The notes under the pieces: generated by a model
What the model was told of the DNA's origin: nothing
Databases searched by the model: none
What the model saw: only the letters and a program-made list of their open reading frames with translations
Assembly (NCBI RefSeq): GCF_000715075.1
Contig: NC_134082.1
Coordinates: 144,014,948 to 144,078,947, forward strand
DNA from: Nicotiana tabacum
Taxonomy: Eukaryota; Streptophyta; Magnoliopsida; Solanales; Solanaceae
Reading direction: 5' to 3'
Length of the DNA stretch: 64,000 nt
Translations under genes and position numbers: made by a program
Shown here: positions 34,256-45,003 of the stretch, piece after piece
Layout of the letters: every line of letters begins with the position of its first letter
Numbering within the stretch: the stretch's first letter is position 1

Positions 34256-35089
34256 TATTGATACGCATGCGGTGATATAAGGCCAGGGTGTTGAAATGCA
34301 TGCGGTGAGATAAGGGTGGCTTGAAACGCGTGGCTAGTAGGGGAACTACTAGAAGTCATGCGATGTGATAAGGGTGGCTAAAACGTGGGATGCTATTTCG
34401 GGGAAAAATATTTTCTTTAAGATTATATGTGAAGGCTCCTGCGGTGATATAAGGAAATGAGATATTGTGAATTTATTTATGATTTGGGACTACGAGGCGG
34501 TACCTCGGGAGTGCCCTGTTGATATTTCTTTGTTTATGTTCTTGTCTTTGGTGATTTTGTTTCATAATATGTAAATTCTTATCTTCTTCCGTGATGTACT
34601 AGTTGACATTATTATTATAATTATAAAATCTTATCTTCTTTCGTGATGTACTAGTTGACATTATTATTATTATTATGTGTTTTGTGCTCCTTGTTGCATT
34701 GTGTTGGCTTTGACTTTTTAGTACGAGACTTTGAAGATTTATATTTTTGGTTTTTAGTGATTTTCAATTATTGAGTTGTTTTAAATAAAAGAAATTACTA
34801 TTATGTTTTAAATTAATAAGTTTTACATCCAAATCAATAGTTTATATGATGTTTTAATTTAAGTGTAATGTCATTTTCTTCACTCAAACTATTTGTAAAG
34901 TAAATTGATCGTGCATATATTTTTTATATATTGATATTTTTGGCACGTGAGTTGTCCGTGCAGTTGTGATAGAAATATGGGCACGAGGTGCCGTGAAAAT
35001 ATGAAAGAGGGCTGAGGCTTGTATTACGAAAAATATGAAGGTTAGCTGAGATCCGTATTTTTATGATTGTGAAATGAGGTGTCACAATG

Positions 35090-35220
35090 TGACCTTTATT
35101 TGAAAGAATTATATTCAAAATATTATTTCAAAGAATTAGATTCGAAAGATATTTATTTGAAGGAAGTATATTCGAAATATATTTATTGGTAAGTATTATA
35201 TTCTAAATATTATTATTTGG
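35090..35220 (+). repeat. AT-rich degenerate repeat in LTR B
   Basis: Four units of roughly 33 bp with 'gaattatattcaaaatatta' cores, in a sequence otherwise poor in C. Confidence 0.7.
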
Positions 35221-36438
35221 AAAACTTTTAGATGAAAGATGTGTATTGAAGGATTTGATTAAATGGTTGTACCTGTAATCATAATTTGTTGAGCAATATT
35301 TATGGTGTTCCTATTGTCCTGCTGTTTATATCACTACTTGATAATTGTTGCTATCATTGCTATTTGTTTCCTATTATTTTGGTATGCTATATTGCACAAG
35401 TTATTAGATGTGTCTTGACTGTACCTCGTCACTACTCCACCGAGGTTAGTCTTGATACTTACTGGGTACTGCTGTGGTGTACTCATACTACACTTCTGTA
35501 AATATTTTTATGTACAGAGCCAAGTATTAGAGATATAGGACTCGGACAAAGTTAGAGAGTGATCGCAAGGATTCAAGGTAGAGTTGCTTGGTCGTCGCAA
35601 TCCCTTGGAGTCTTTCCCTTTTATCGTACTATCATATATTATTTGAGCAATATTGTATATTTAATTTCCTTCAGATCATTTCATGTATTCAGTTAGAGTT
35701 CGTGACTCACCATTACCAGTCTTGGGAAGTTGTATCTTTATTTCCGTTGTTGGTTTCGATTATCCTTTAAAAAAATGGCTTGAATTGTTATTATAACCAG
35801 CTTACTTAGTCTTAGATACTAAGTGTCATCACGACTCATATGGTGGGATTTTGGGTCGTGATAGCTGTATATATTTGAACTGCACATGTTTATTTGGTAG
35901 TCTGGTCCTAGCCTCGTCACTACTTCGCCGAGGTTAGGCTAGGCACTTACCATCACATGGGGTCGGTTGTGCTGATACTACACTCTGCACTATGTACAAA
36001 TTCTGGAGCAGCTTTTGGACCGTAGTGTGGAGGCTACCTTCAGTCCATGCAGAGATCCAAGGTAGACCTGCAGGTGTCCGCAGGCCCTGGCATCTCCCTC
36101 TATCCCTATTTTTCCTGTATCATTTTCCTTATATTCCAGAATAGTGTATTATTATTTCTTCAGACTTTATATGTAGTAAAACTTTGACCGTCTATGATAC
36201 TGTGACGCCAGGTTTTGGGTGGTTGAGACTTAAGTAATTGTAATAGACGCAGATTTCAGATATTTAATTGTTATCTTCCGCTTAATTATTTAAAGTTTCG
36301 CTTTTTTCATGTTATTGCTTTGTATTTGTTAAAAAGAAGTAAGTTTATAATGAAGTAAGTAATTAAGGATTGACTTGCCTAGCTCTCATTAGTAGGCGTC
36401 ATCACGACTCCCGAGGGTGGGAAATCCGGATCGTGACA

Positions 36439-37770
36439 ATGGAGGATTATATGGGAAGATTATAGGGAAAAAGGGACTTCGACAAAGGGACCCTATTTCA
36501 CATTTACTGTTTGTTATATGCATGTAATATCTAACAAGAATATTGAAGCTGGTGACACAACAAGAGGGATTTGAATTCCACACAAAATATCGATAAACTA
36601 ACTGCTAAAATTAAACGTTGGGACACTATCCCATGCTGATAGAGTGCAGCTGATAAACTCAGTATTAATGCACACACATGTGTATTGGGCATCTATCTTT
36701 ATACTACATAGAGCAGTCCGGAAAAGAATAACTAATATATGTAGGAATTATATCTGGGATGGGAAGGTGAACACGAATAGGGTACCACTGATAGCCTTGG
36801 ATCTAGTTTGTAGACCAAAAAAGGAAGGATGGCTAGGAGTTACAGAATGTGTGAACTGGAATAATGTTGCAATAGGAAAATATGTATGGAATATTGCCTA
36901 GAAAGCAGATAACCTATAGGTAAAGTAGGTTAATCACCTTTATATAAAAGAAGAATCTTGGTGGGACTATGAAGCACCTCTGGACAGCGGTTGGTATTGG
37001 AAGAAGATATGCCATATCAAAGATAAAATGGCAAGTGGGTATGTGAATAACCACTGGATCTCTCAAGGTGGAAAATACACGATCAGAAGTGGATATGAAT
37101 GGCTAAGGGGAAGTCAGACACCATGGCAACATCGAGCTTGGGTGTGGAACAGCTTAAATATACCCAAGCATAGCTTTATATGCTGGCTAACCATGCATGG
37201 AAGATTACAAACAAAAGACAGGCTTGCACGATAGGAATAAGTCAAGACAGCATGTGTGTGATATGTGGTCAAGCAACAGAGACCATATCACACTTGTTTT
37301 TTGAATGCCACTTCTCCAAAGCATGCATCACTGAGACACTACAATTGTTGAGGATTGGAATGCAGAACATAGAACCGGAAGGTCTTTGGAAAAGAACTAC
37401 AAGAAATGTAAAAGGGCGACTAAGAAAAAACTGTGTACTTGCCATTATGTCTACATTAATATATGGTATATGGAAGTGAAGGAATAAAACACTGTGGCAA
37501 AGCAAAGTCCCAAGGCCACAGAGCTTATGCAAACAAGTGAAAGAAGAATGCATGCATCAGATAAGAGATTGCTTGGATCGAAGGAAGAAGGATGATGATA
37601 GGATATGTCTGAGGAATTTTTATAACTAGAACAACATAGGCAAATGTGGATAAGCTATGTAGTTTTAGTTTTATAGGAGATGTTTTATAAATGCTGTTAT
37701 TTTTCTGTTATTTGACCTTAGCTGATGTATACGTTTTGTCTGGTGATGAATAAAAATTTTCATTCAACAT
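36439..37770 (+). pseudogene. LINE ORF2 remnant, part 3 (end of RT and zinc-binding C-terminus)
   Basis: It continues directly from the AING of part 2 with GLYGKIIGKKGLRQRDPIS and LLFVICM, then GFEFHTK. It then jumps to DKLTAKIKRWDT, skipping the RT section that should hold the FADD box. Next come ADRVQLINSVLM, WDGKVNTNRVPLIALD and GKYTIRSGYEWLRG. The plant LINE zinc-binding domain at about 37160-37310 has PKHSFICWLTMHG and CVICGQATETISHLFFEC. The coding part ends near 37626 and the 3' UTR reaches about 37770 without a clear poly(A). Several stops and frameshifts are present. Confidence 0.9.
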
Positions 37771-38416
37771 TAAAGTAGAATTTTGTTGTTGAATGAGGTT
37801 ATAACCTTATTATGTTTGTTAATCTTAAGTTGTATTGGAACTTATTTTTATTATGTTGGAATTTGACATATGTTAAACTATTTTTATTTTATTTTGAAAT
37901 TGTGTTATATTTATGGTTCTAATTTACTTGTTTTAGTAGTATTGGCTTGTTATTTGCATGTTGTTCATTTTTAATTAGAATTGATAGATTATTTTTGTCA
38001 AATATTTGAATAATGTTATGATATTATATTTATAAATATTAATTTATTTTATCAAACATGCATTCCATGATGTTCTTACAAAACGTATGTTTTTAGTTTT
38101 TATAATTAATTAAACTAAATATTATTAATTTTAAATATAGATTAGTTTTGTCAAATATTTGAATAATGTTATGACATTATATTTATAAATATTAATTTAT
38201 TTTATCAAACATGCATTCCATGATGTTCTTACAAGACGTATGTTTTTAGTTTCTATAATTAATTAAACTAAATATTATTAATTTGGAATATATATATATT
38301 GCTAACCTACTACATGGTTGTAGGTCGCTTTTCTGGGTATAATTTTGGCAGAAACTACCTGTTTTGGCAGCTACACCACCTGCCAGCATACCAAATTCCC
38401 TAAATAACAATATAAT
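37771..38416. repeat. AT-rich spacer with a tandem duplication of about 150 bp
   Basis: The block 37994-38141 is repeated at 38146-38286 with a few substitutions (gatattat/gacattat, acaaaacg/acaagacg, tttttat/ttctat). Both copies include 'tcaaacatgcattccatgat'. No ORF of note. The last five bases, ataat, are the target duplication of element C. Confidence 0.85.
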
Positions 38417-41323
38417 TATGATGACCCAAAAGGTCATCACTTGTGTTGCAATAAAATTCTACGTTCCAATGCCTTAGAAAAACCTCCCTTAGCACCACCT
38501 CGATTTGCATGCGTAGTCCGGGCGTGTAGCCGGAAAGCTTAAATGTGAAAATCTGTAAAAAAAAATGATAAGTTTTGGCTGTAAAATGAATAAATTTGAC
38601 TTCGGTCAACGTTTTGGATAAACGGACCTGGACCCGCAATTTGACAGTCCTGGAGGGTCCGCAGGAAAATATGGGACATGGGCGTATGCCCGGAATCGGA
38701 TTTCGAAGTCCCAAGCCCGAGAAACGAATTTTTTAAGGAAAATTATTTTCTGAAATTGTTTAAAGAAATTTGAAATGAAATTGGCTTATAACATGGCGGT
38801 ATCGGGCCCGTATTTTGGTTCTGACATCCAGTACAGGTCTTATATATGATTTAAGATATTTATGTGGAATTTGGTGAAAAACGGATGTCATATGACGTGA
38901 TTCGGACTTAAATTGCAAAATTGATGTTTAAAGAAGTTTTGAGAGAATTTCATTGATCTCGAGATTTAATTTGATGTTCATGATGTTATTTTGATGATTT
39001 GATTACACGAATAAGTCCGTAGGATGTTTTTGAGGTTTTGTGAGCACTTGGTTTGGAGTTCCGAGGGCTCGGGTGAGTTTCGGGTAGGTTCCGGGGTGTC
39101 TTAGGCTTAAAAACTGAGTTGTTGCAGGCTCAGAGAGGTGGAGGACCTCTGAGCAGGCCAGTGCGGTCCGCACGATATGGATTGTTGCCGCGGAGAGGCC
39201 TGTGCGGCCGCACTAGTTTTGGTGCGGTCCGCGGTGAAGAACACTTTTCTAGTCCGACTTCGGAAGCCTATATCGTTTTATACATAAGGAATTTTGAGAT
39301 GATTCAAAATCGAAAGTTGTATCCCTTCGTGTCTAGTTTTCATAAAGGTAAAGAAATCACAATTTGGACATCTGTAGAAAAAGTTATGGCTAAAATATTA
39401 AGGCCTGTCACTGCAGAAAATAGGGAGGCCTGTGCAGCCACGGTCGATTTTGTGCGGTACGCATAGGGCATTCGAGGGCAGTATATTTAGACGAGATTTT
39501 AAGTTATTTTTCATTTTTCAAAACTCCAAAAGCATAAGAGGCAATTTTTCAAACAACCTTTCTTCTCCAAATCAATTGTAAGTCATTTTTAACTAGTTTT
39601 CTTCAATCATTAACATCTTTTAACATGATTTCAACTTCAAATCAATGATTTTCATGGGGGAAATTGGGTGTTTTGGGTAGAACCTAGGTTTTTCAAAAAT
39701 TGGGGATTTGGACCTTAATTTTAGGTCCGATTTCAAAACAAATTAAATATTTGAGTTCGTGGGGGAATGGGTAATCGGGTTTTGGTTCGAGCCTCGGGTT
39801 TTGACCACGTGGGCCTGGGGGCGATTTTGACTTTTTGGGTAAAACTTTGAAAAACTCATTTTCATGCATTCAAGTTGATTCATTTAGCTTTTATTGATAT
39901 AATAAAGTAACTTGTGGCTAGATACGAGCGAATTGGCGATGGAATCAAGGGGTAAAGCTATAATTGAAACTTGAGTTGTGTTCGAGGCATCGAGGTAAGT
40001 GTTCGGTCTAACCTTAGCTTGAGGGATTAGGAGTTGAGTCCTATTTGATAATTGCTTCTTGTTGAGTACGACGTATAGGCATGGTGACGAGTATCTATAC
40101 GTTGGTATCGAGCATGACCGTGAGTCCTAATTTGATACTTGTTGTATTCTTAAATGATACTATGAATGCTATAGTAGGTGAATTTTTGATAATGAGTAAA
40201 GACTTAAGTTTATTTTCGTGGATGGTACTTATGATTGAGAAATGGTGATAATTGAGATGAGTAAGAGTTAAGTTATGATTGGTTATAGCCGATTCTCCCT
40301 TGTCGGGATGTATATACTTATACAGTTGAATTCCCTTGCAGGGATAGTGTAATTTATTGTTGACCCCCTTGTCGGGACTGTTATTATGATCACTGTTGAC
40401 TGTATATCTGGGACGGGTTGCGCGCCGCAACACTTTTATTATATATGGATCGGGTTGCGCGCCGTAACATTATTGTATATACTTATGGATCGGGTTGCAC
40501 GCCGCAATAGATATTATATTGGATTGGGTTGCATGCCGCAACAGTTATATATGTGGATCGGGTTGCACGCCGCAACAATATTAAATGATAAGGGATCAGG
40601 TTGCATGCGCGCAACAGTATTGTTATTGTATTGCTGTAGATATTGAATTGTCCTTTCATATCTTATTAAGTTGTTGTTGGATTTGATATACTCCCCAAAG
40701 CATGTACCCTCTCCCATTTAAAGTGCTTATTCCTGTTTATTTTCTGCCATATGTTATATAACTGCACAGGTTTATCTGGAGTCCGGTCCTAGCCTCGTCA
40801 CTACCTCGTCGGGGTTAGGCCAGATACTTACCAGCACATGGGGTCGGTTGTGCTGATGTTACACTCTGCACTCTGTACAGATACCGGAGCAACATTGGAT
40901 CAGTAGCTTGGAAGCCACCCTCCAGTCCACAGAGATTCCGAGGTAGTCATGCAGGCATCCGCAGTCCCGATATCTCTTCTATTTATTATCATGTTCTGTT
41001 ATCACATGTATCCGAGACAGACTATGTTTTTCTCCTTCAGACATTTGTATGTAGTAGTCATAGATGGTCCGTGAATGTTGTGACACCGGTTTTTGGGTAG
41101 CAACATATGTTGGCTTTTCGTATCGATCTTGGTATTATATTCATCTAAGTCTTTCGTTTAATTTCATCTTCCGCTATTATTTAAATGTTTATCACCTATT
41201 AAATGCAAGTTGTTAAAAGGCTTAAAATAAAGTAGTTAAAGATTTCTAAATTTTCCCGGCTGCATAGCTTCTACGAGTAGGCGCCATCACGACTCCCAAG
41301 GGTGGAAAATCCAGGTCGTGAAA
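38417..41323 (+). repeat. 5' LTR of element C
   Basis: It starts TATGATGACCC (TG mutated to TA) with hairpin GATGACC/GGTCATC at 38419-38437, and ends GGTCGTGAAA. The GC word 'gtgcggtccgca' is repeated at about 39128-39470. A TATA-like gtatattta is at about 39480. Donor-like sites are AATTGTAAGT (about 39575) and GAGGTAAGTG (39991-40000), and the acceptor-like TACAG is at about 40875-40879. A six-unit array of 'atcgggttgcacgccgcaac' lies at about 40410-40620. Confidence 0.9.
40405..40620 (+). repeat. Tandem array 'gatcgggttgcacgccgcaac' in the 5' LTR of C
   Basis: Six units of 34-37 bp separated by short A/T stretches ('tattatatat' type). The same array is at about 43935-44140 in the 3' LTR. 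Single or double units occur in the chromovirus LTRs (11535-11740, 19500-19580) and one diverged unit in the element D LTR (about 46998-47015). Confidence 0.9.
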
Positions 41324-41326
41324 ATT

Positions 41327-41338
41327 TAGTATCAGAGC
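41327..41338 (+). other. Primer binding site of element C
   Basis: TAGTATCAGAGC follows the LTR end. It is the initiator-Met tRNA complement TGGTATCAGAGC with one G-to-A change. Confidence 0.8.
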
Positions 41339-41519
41339 TCTAGGTTATAAAGGTCTCACAATTCACGGACAAGCTTAGTAGAGTCTGAGTGATCGGTGTG
41401 GAGACGTATGTATTTATCCCCTAGAGGCTACAAAGTTAGGAAGACTTCACATTTGTTCTTTCTTGTCGTGCGGTTTTGTTTCTCAATGCTAATTGAATTT
41501 CCACTATGTTCTTTCGCAG

Positions 41520-42466
41520 ATGGAGAGAAAACGCGCTTCCTCATCTACCGTTCAGTAGCCCGAACCCCCAACAGCATCTCCCACAAGGGGCAGAGGGCAA
41601 GGCTGAGGCCGTACTAGAGGTCGAGGTAGGGGCAGAGCTCAGCCCCAAGCAGCAACACCAGTGACGGAGCCTCAGGTTGATTTTGATGAGGAGGTTCCGG
41701 CCCGAGCAGTTCCGGTGGGCCCAGCTCAGGTCCTAGAGAGGTTTATTCCTGCCCCAGTTCTTCAGGATGCTCTGGTCCGATTAGTGGGTCTCATGGAGAG
41801 TGTAACCAGAGCAGGCTTGCTTCCTGTAGCACCAGCCATCTCTCAGGCTGGAGGAAGAGTTCAGACTCCTGCTACTCGCACTCCAGAGCAGGTAGCTCCC
41901 CAGATTCAGACTCCAGTGGTTCAGCTAGTTGGAGCAGTTCAGTCGGGTATGGTGTCTCAGACCGGTGATGGAACAACTATGTCTACTGATGCTTTGTGGA
42001 GGCTGGATAGGTTCACCAAGCTCTTCACTACTACTTTCAGCGGTGCATCTACTGAGGATCCCTAGGATTATCTAGACAGATGCCACAAGGTTCTCATGAA
42101 CATGGGTATTGTTGAGACCAATGGGGTCAATTTTGCTACATTTCACTTGTCTGGATCCGCCAAGACTTGGTGGAGAGATTATTGCTTGGCTAGGCCAGCC
42201 AGATCGCCATCTTTGACTTGGGAGCAGTTTACAGTGTTGTTTCTGGAGAAGTTTCTCCCCATTACTCAGAGAGAGGCCTACCGGAGGCAGTTTGAGCGTC
42301 TCCAGCAAGGTTCCATGTCGGTTACCCAGTATGAGACCAGATTCATTGACTTAGCTCACCATGCCCTTGTCATACTTCATACCGAGAGCGAGAGAGAGGG
42401 GGTGATGAGGTTTATTGATGGTCTTATTCAGCCGATTCATCTTCAGATGGCTAGGGAGGCTGGGAG
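41520..42466 (+). pseudogene. Partial gag of element C
   Basis: The ATG at 41520 gives MERKRASSS, then an Arg/Gly-rich stretch and a Pro/Ala/Gln-rich linker (VQTPATRTPEQVAPQIQT). The Gag core follows: FATFHLSGSAKTWWRDY, SLTWEQFTVLFLEKFLP, QFERLQQGSMSVTQYETRF and MRFIDGLIQPIHLQM. It stops abruptly at AREAGSE, where LTR sequence begins. In-frame stops are TAG at 41556-41558, TGA near 41607 and TAG at about 42063-42065. The first and last are at CAG-type positions, the middle one is a CGA type. The CCHC knuckle and pol are missing. Confidence 0.92.
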
Positions 42467-44792
42467 TGAGAGAATTTCATTGATCACGAGATTTAATTTG
42501 ATGTTCATGATGTTATTTTGATGATTTGATTACACGAATAAGTCCGTATGTTTTTGAGGCTTTGTGTGCGCTTGGTTTGGAGTTCTAAGGGCTCGGGTGA
42601 GTTTTGGGTAGGTTCTGCGGTGTCTTAGGCTTAAAAATTGAGTTGTTGTAGGCTCAGAGAGATGGAGGACCTCCGAGCAGGCTAGTGCGGTCCGTACGAT
42701 ATGGACTGCTACCACGGAGAGGCCTGTGCGACTGCACTAGTTTTGGTGCGGTCCGCGGTGAAGAACACTTCACTGGTCCGACTTCGAAAGCCTGTATCTT
42801 TTGGTCCATAAGGAATTTTGAGATGATTCAAAAAAGAGAGTTGTAGCCCTTCGTGTCTAGTTGTCCGAAAGGTAAAGAAATCACAATTTGGACTTCTGTA
42901 GAGAAAGTTATGGCTAAAATACTAAGGCCTATCACTATAAAAAATAGGGAGGCTTGTGCGGCCACGGTCGATTTTGTGCGATCCGCACAAGGCATCCGAG
43001 GGTAGTAAATTTAGACGAGATTTTCAGTTAATTTTAATTTTTCAAAACCCCAAAAACATAAGAGGCGATTTTTCAAAAACCTTTTCTTCTCTAAATCAAT
43101 TGTAAGTCATTTTTAACTAGTTTTCTTCAATCATTAACATCTTTTAACATGATTTCAACTTCAAATCAATGATTTTCATGGAGGGAATTGGGTGCTTTGG
43201 GTAGAACCTAGGTTTTTCAAAGATTGGGGATTTGGACCTTGATTTGAGGTCCGATTTCAAAACAAATTATATATTTGAGTTCATGGGGGAATGGGTAATT
43301 GGGTTTTGGTTCGAGACTCGGGTTTTGACCATGTGGGCCCGGGGGCGATTTTGACTTTTTGGATAAACTTTGGAAAACTCATTTTCATGCATTCAAATTG
43401 ATTTATATAGCGTTTATTGATGTAATTAAGTGACTTGTGTCTAGATACGAGCGAATTGGTGGCGGAATCAAGGGGTAAAGCTATAATTGAAACTTGAGTT
43501 GTGTTCGAGGCATCGAGGTAAGTGTTCGGTCTAACCTTAGCTTGAGGGATTAGGAGTTGAGTCCTATTTGCTAATTGCTTCTTGTTGAGTACGACGTATA
43601 TGCATGGTGACAAGTATCTATACGTTGGTATCGAGCATGACCGTGAGTCCTAAATTGATATTTATTGTATTCTTAAATGATACTACGAATGCTATAGTGG
43701 GTGAATTCTTGATAATGAGTAAAGACTTAAGTTTATTTTCGTGGAAGATACTTATGATTGAGAAATGGTGATAATTGAGATGAGTAGGAGTTGAGTTATG
43801 ATTGGTTATAGCCGATTCTCGTTTGCTGGGATGTATATACTTATATTGTTGAATTCCCTTGCCGGGACAGTGTAATTTATTGTTGACCCCCTTGTCGGGA
43901 CTGTTATTATGATCATTGTTGACTGTATATCTGAGACGGGTTGCGCACCGCAATACTTTTATTATATATGGATCGGGTTGTGCGCCGCAACATTAATGTA
44001 TATATTTATGGATCGGGTTGCACGCTGCAACAGATAGTATATTGGATCGCATTGCATGCCATAACAGTTATATATGTGGATCAGGTTGCACGTCATAACA
44101 GTATTAAATGATAAGGGATCGGGTTGCACGCTGCAAAGTTGCCGTTGGATTTGATATGTTCCCTGAAGCATGTACCCTCTCCCATTTAAACTGCTTATTC
44201 TAGATTATTTTCCACCATATGTTATATAACTGCACAGGTTTATCTGGAGTCTAGTCCTAGCATCGTTACTACCTCGTCGGGGTTAGTCCAGACACTTACC
44301 AGCACATGGGATCGGTTGTGCTGATGCTACACTCTGCACTCTGTGCAGATACCGGAGCAATATTGGATCAGTAGCTTGGGAGCCAGCCTTCAGTCCACAG
44401 AGATTCCGAGGTAGTCCTGTAGGCGTCCGCAGGCCGGACGTCTCTTCTATCTATTATCATGTTTTGTTATCACTTGTATCCGAGACAGACTATGTTTCTC
44501 TCCTTCTGACATTTGTATGTAGTAGTCATAGACGGTCCATGAATGTTGTGACACCGGTTTTTGGGTAGCGACATATGTTGGCTTTTCGTATCGATTTTGG
44601 TATTATATTCATCTAAGTTTTCCGTTTAATTTCATCTTCCGCTATTATTTAAATGTTTATCACCTGTTAAATGCAAGTTGTTAAAAGGCTTAAAATAAAT
44701 TAGTTAAAGATTTCTAAATTTTCCTGGCTTGCCTAGCTTCTACGAGTAGGCGCCATCACGACTCCCAAGGGTGGAAAATCCGGGTCGTGACA
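42467..44792 (+). repeat. 5'-truncated 3' LTR of element C
   Basis: It begins at a position equal to 38941 of the 5' LTR ('gagagaatttcattgat') and runs colinearly to GGTCGTGACA at 44792. The repeated GC words are at about 42665-42990, with donor-like sites at about 43103 and 43515-43524 and the acceptor-like TGCAG at 44345-44349. The terminal dinucleotide is intact here but mutated at the end of the 5' LTR. Confidence 0.92.
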
Positions 44793-44797
44793 ATAAT

Positions 44798-45003
44798 TCA
44801 ATTCATAAACTACAATTTCAATACCAAAATCTCCACAACAACACCACAACAACAACAATACCACAATTCAAAAAACACATTAAAACCAACAAATTAAAGC
44901 TCAATAAAACTAATAAATTAAACTAAGTTAACGCTTATTACACCTAGTTCAAAATCGGTTCTATTTGTCTAGTTCAAAGTATATAAAAGTCAATGAGTGT
45001 TTT
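44798..45003. other. Spacer between elements C and D
   Basis: A/C-rich 206 bp with 'ccacaacaacaccacaacaa'. The beginning ('caattcataaactacaattt') resembles the degenerate repeat at 63780-64000. No gene. Confidence 0.6.

Larger units (their letters stand above)
32387..35863 (+). mobile_element. Solo LTR B nested in solo LTR A
   Basis: It starts TGTAACACCCC and ends GGGTCGTGATA (3477 bp). It is flanked by ACTGT (32382-32386) and GCTGT (35864-35868), a 5-bp duplication with one mismatch. The LTR A sequence resumes right after it ('actgcacatgtttatttggtagt'). It has no PBS, ORF or second LTR. It contains GGTAAGT sites at 32945 and 33352, a TACAG site at about 35514-35518, and the late-LTR block 'cctcgtcactactcc' at about 35423, which link it to the other chromovirus-type LTRs. 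Confidence 0.87.
28534..36438 (+). mobile_element. Solo LTR A (chromovirus-type) containing a 1.4-kb tandem duplication and solo LTR B
   Basis: It starts TGTGATGGCCC and ends ATCGTGACA, with a perfect 5-bp duplication atgga (28529-28533 and 36439-36443). There is no PBS, coding region or second LTR, so it is a solo LTR. Length without LTR B is about 4.4 kb. Of this about 1.4 kb is a second copy of an internal segment (28889-30276 repeated as 30279-31709). Homologues are the LTRs at 38417, 42467 and 49714. The block 31790-32240 carries 'cccttgccgggat' and 'gcacgaagggtgatg' repeats shared with LTR E. Confidence 0.9.
38417..44792 (+). mobile_element. Element C: chromovirus-type LTR retrotransposon with a gag/LTR deletion
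   Basis: 5' LTR 38417-41323, PBS, partial gag, then the 3' LTR missing its first part (42467-44792). A perfect target duplication ataat lies at 38412-38416 and 44793-44797. The internal deletion took the end of gag, all of pol, the polypurine tract and about 524 bp of the 3' LTR. Both LTRs share the order of the LTR A and LTR E family. Confidence 0.92.
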
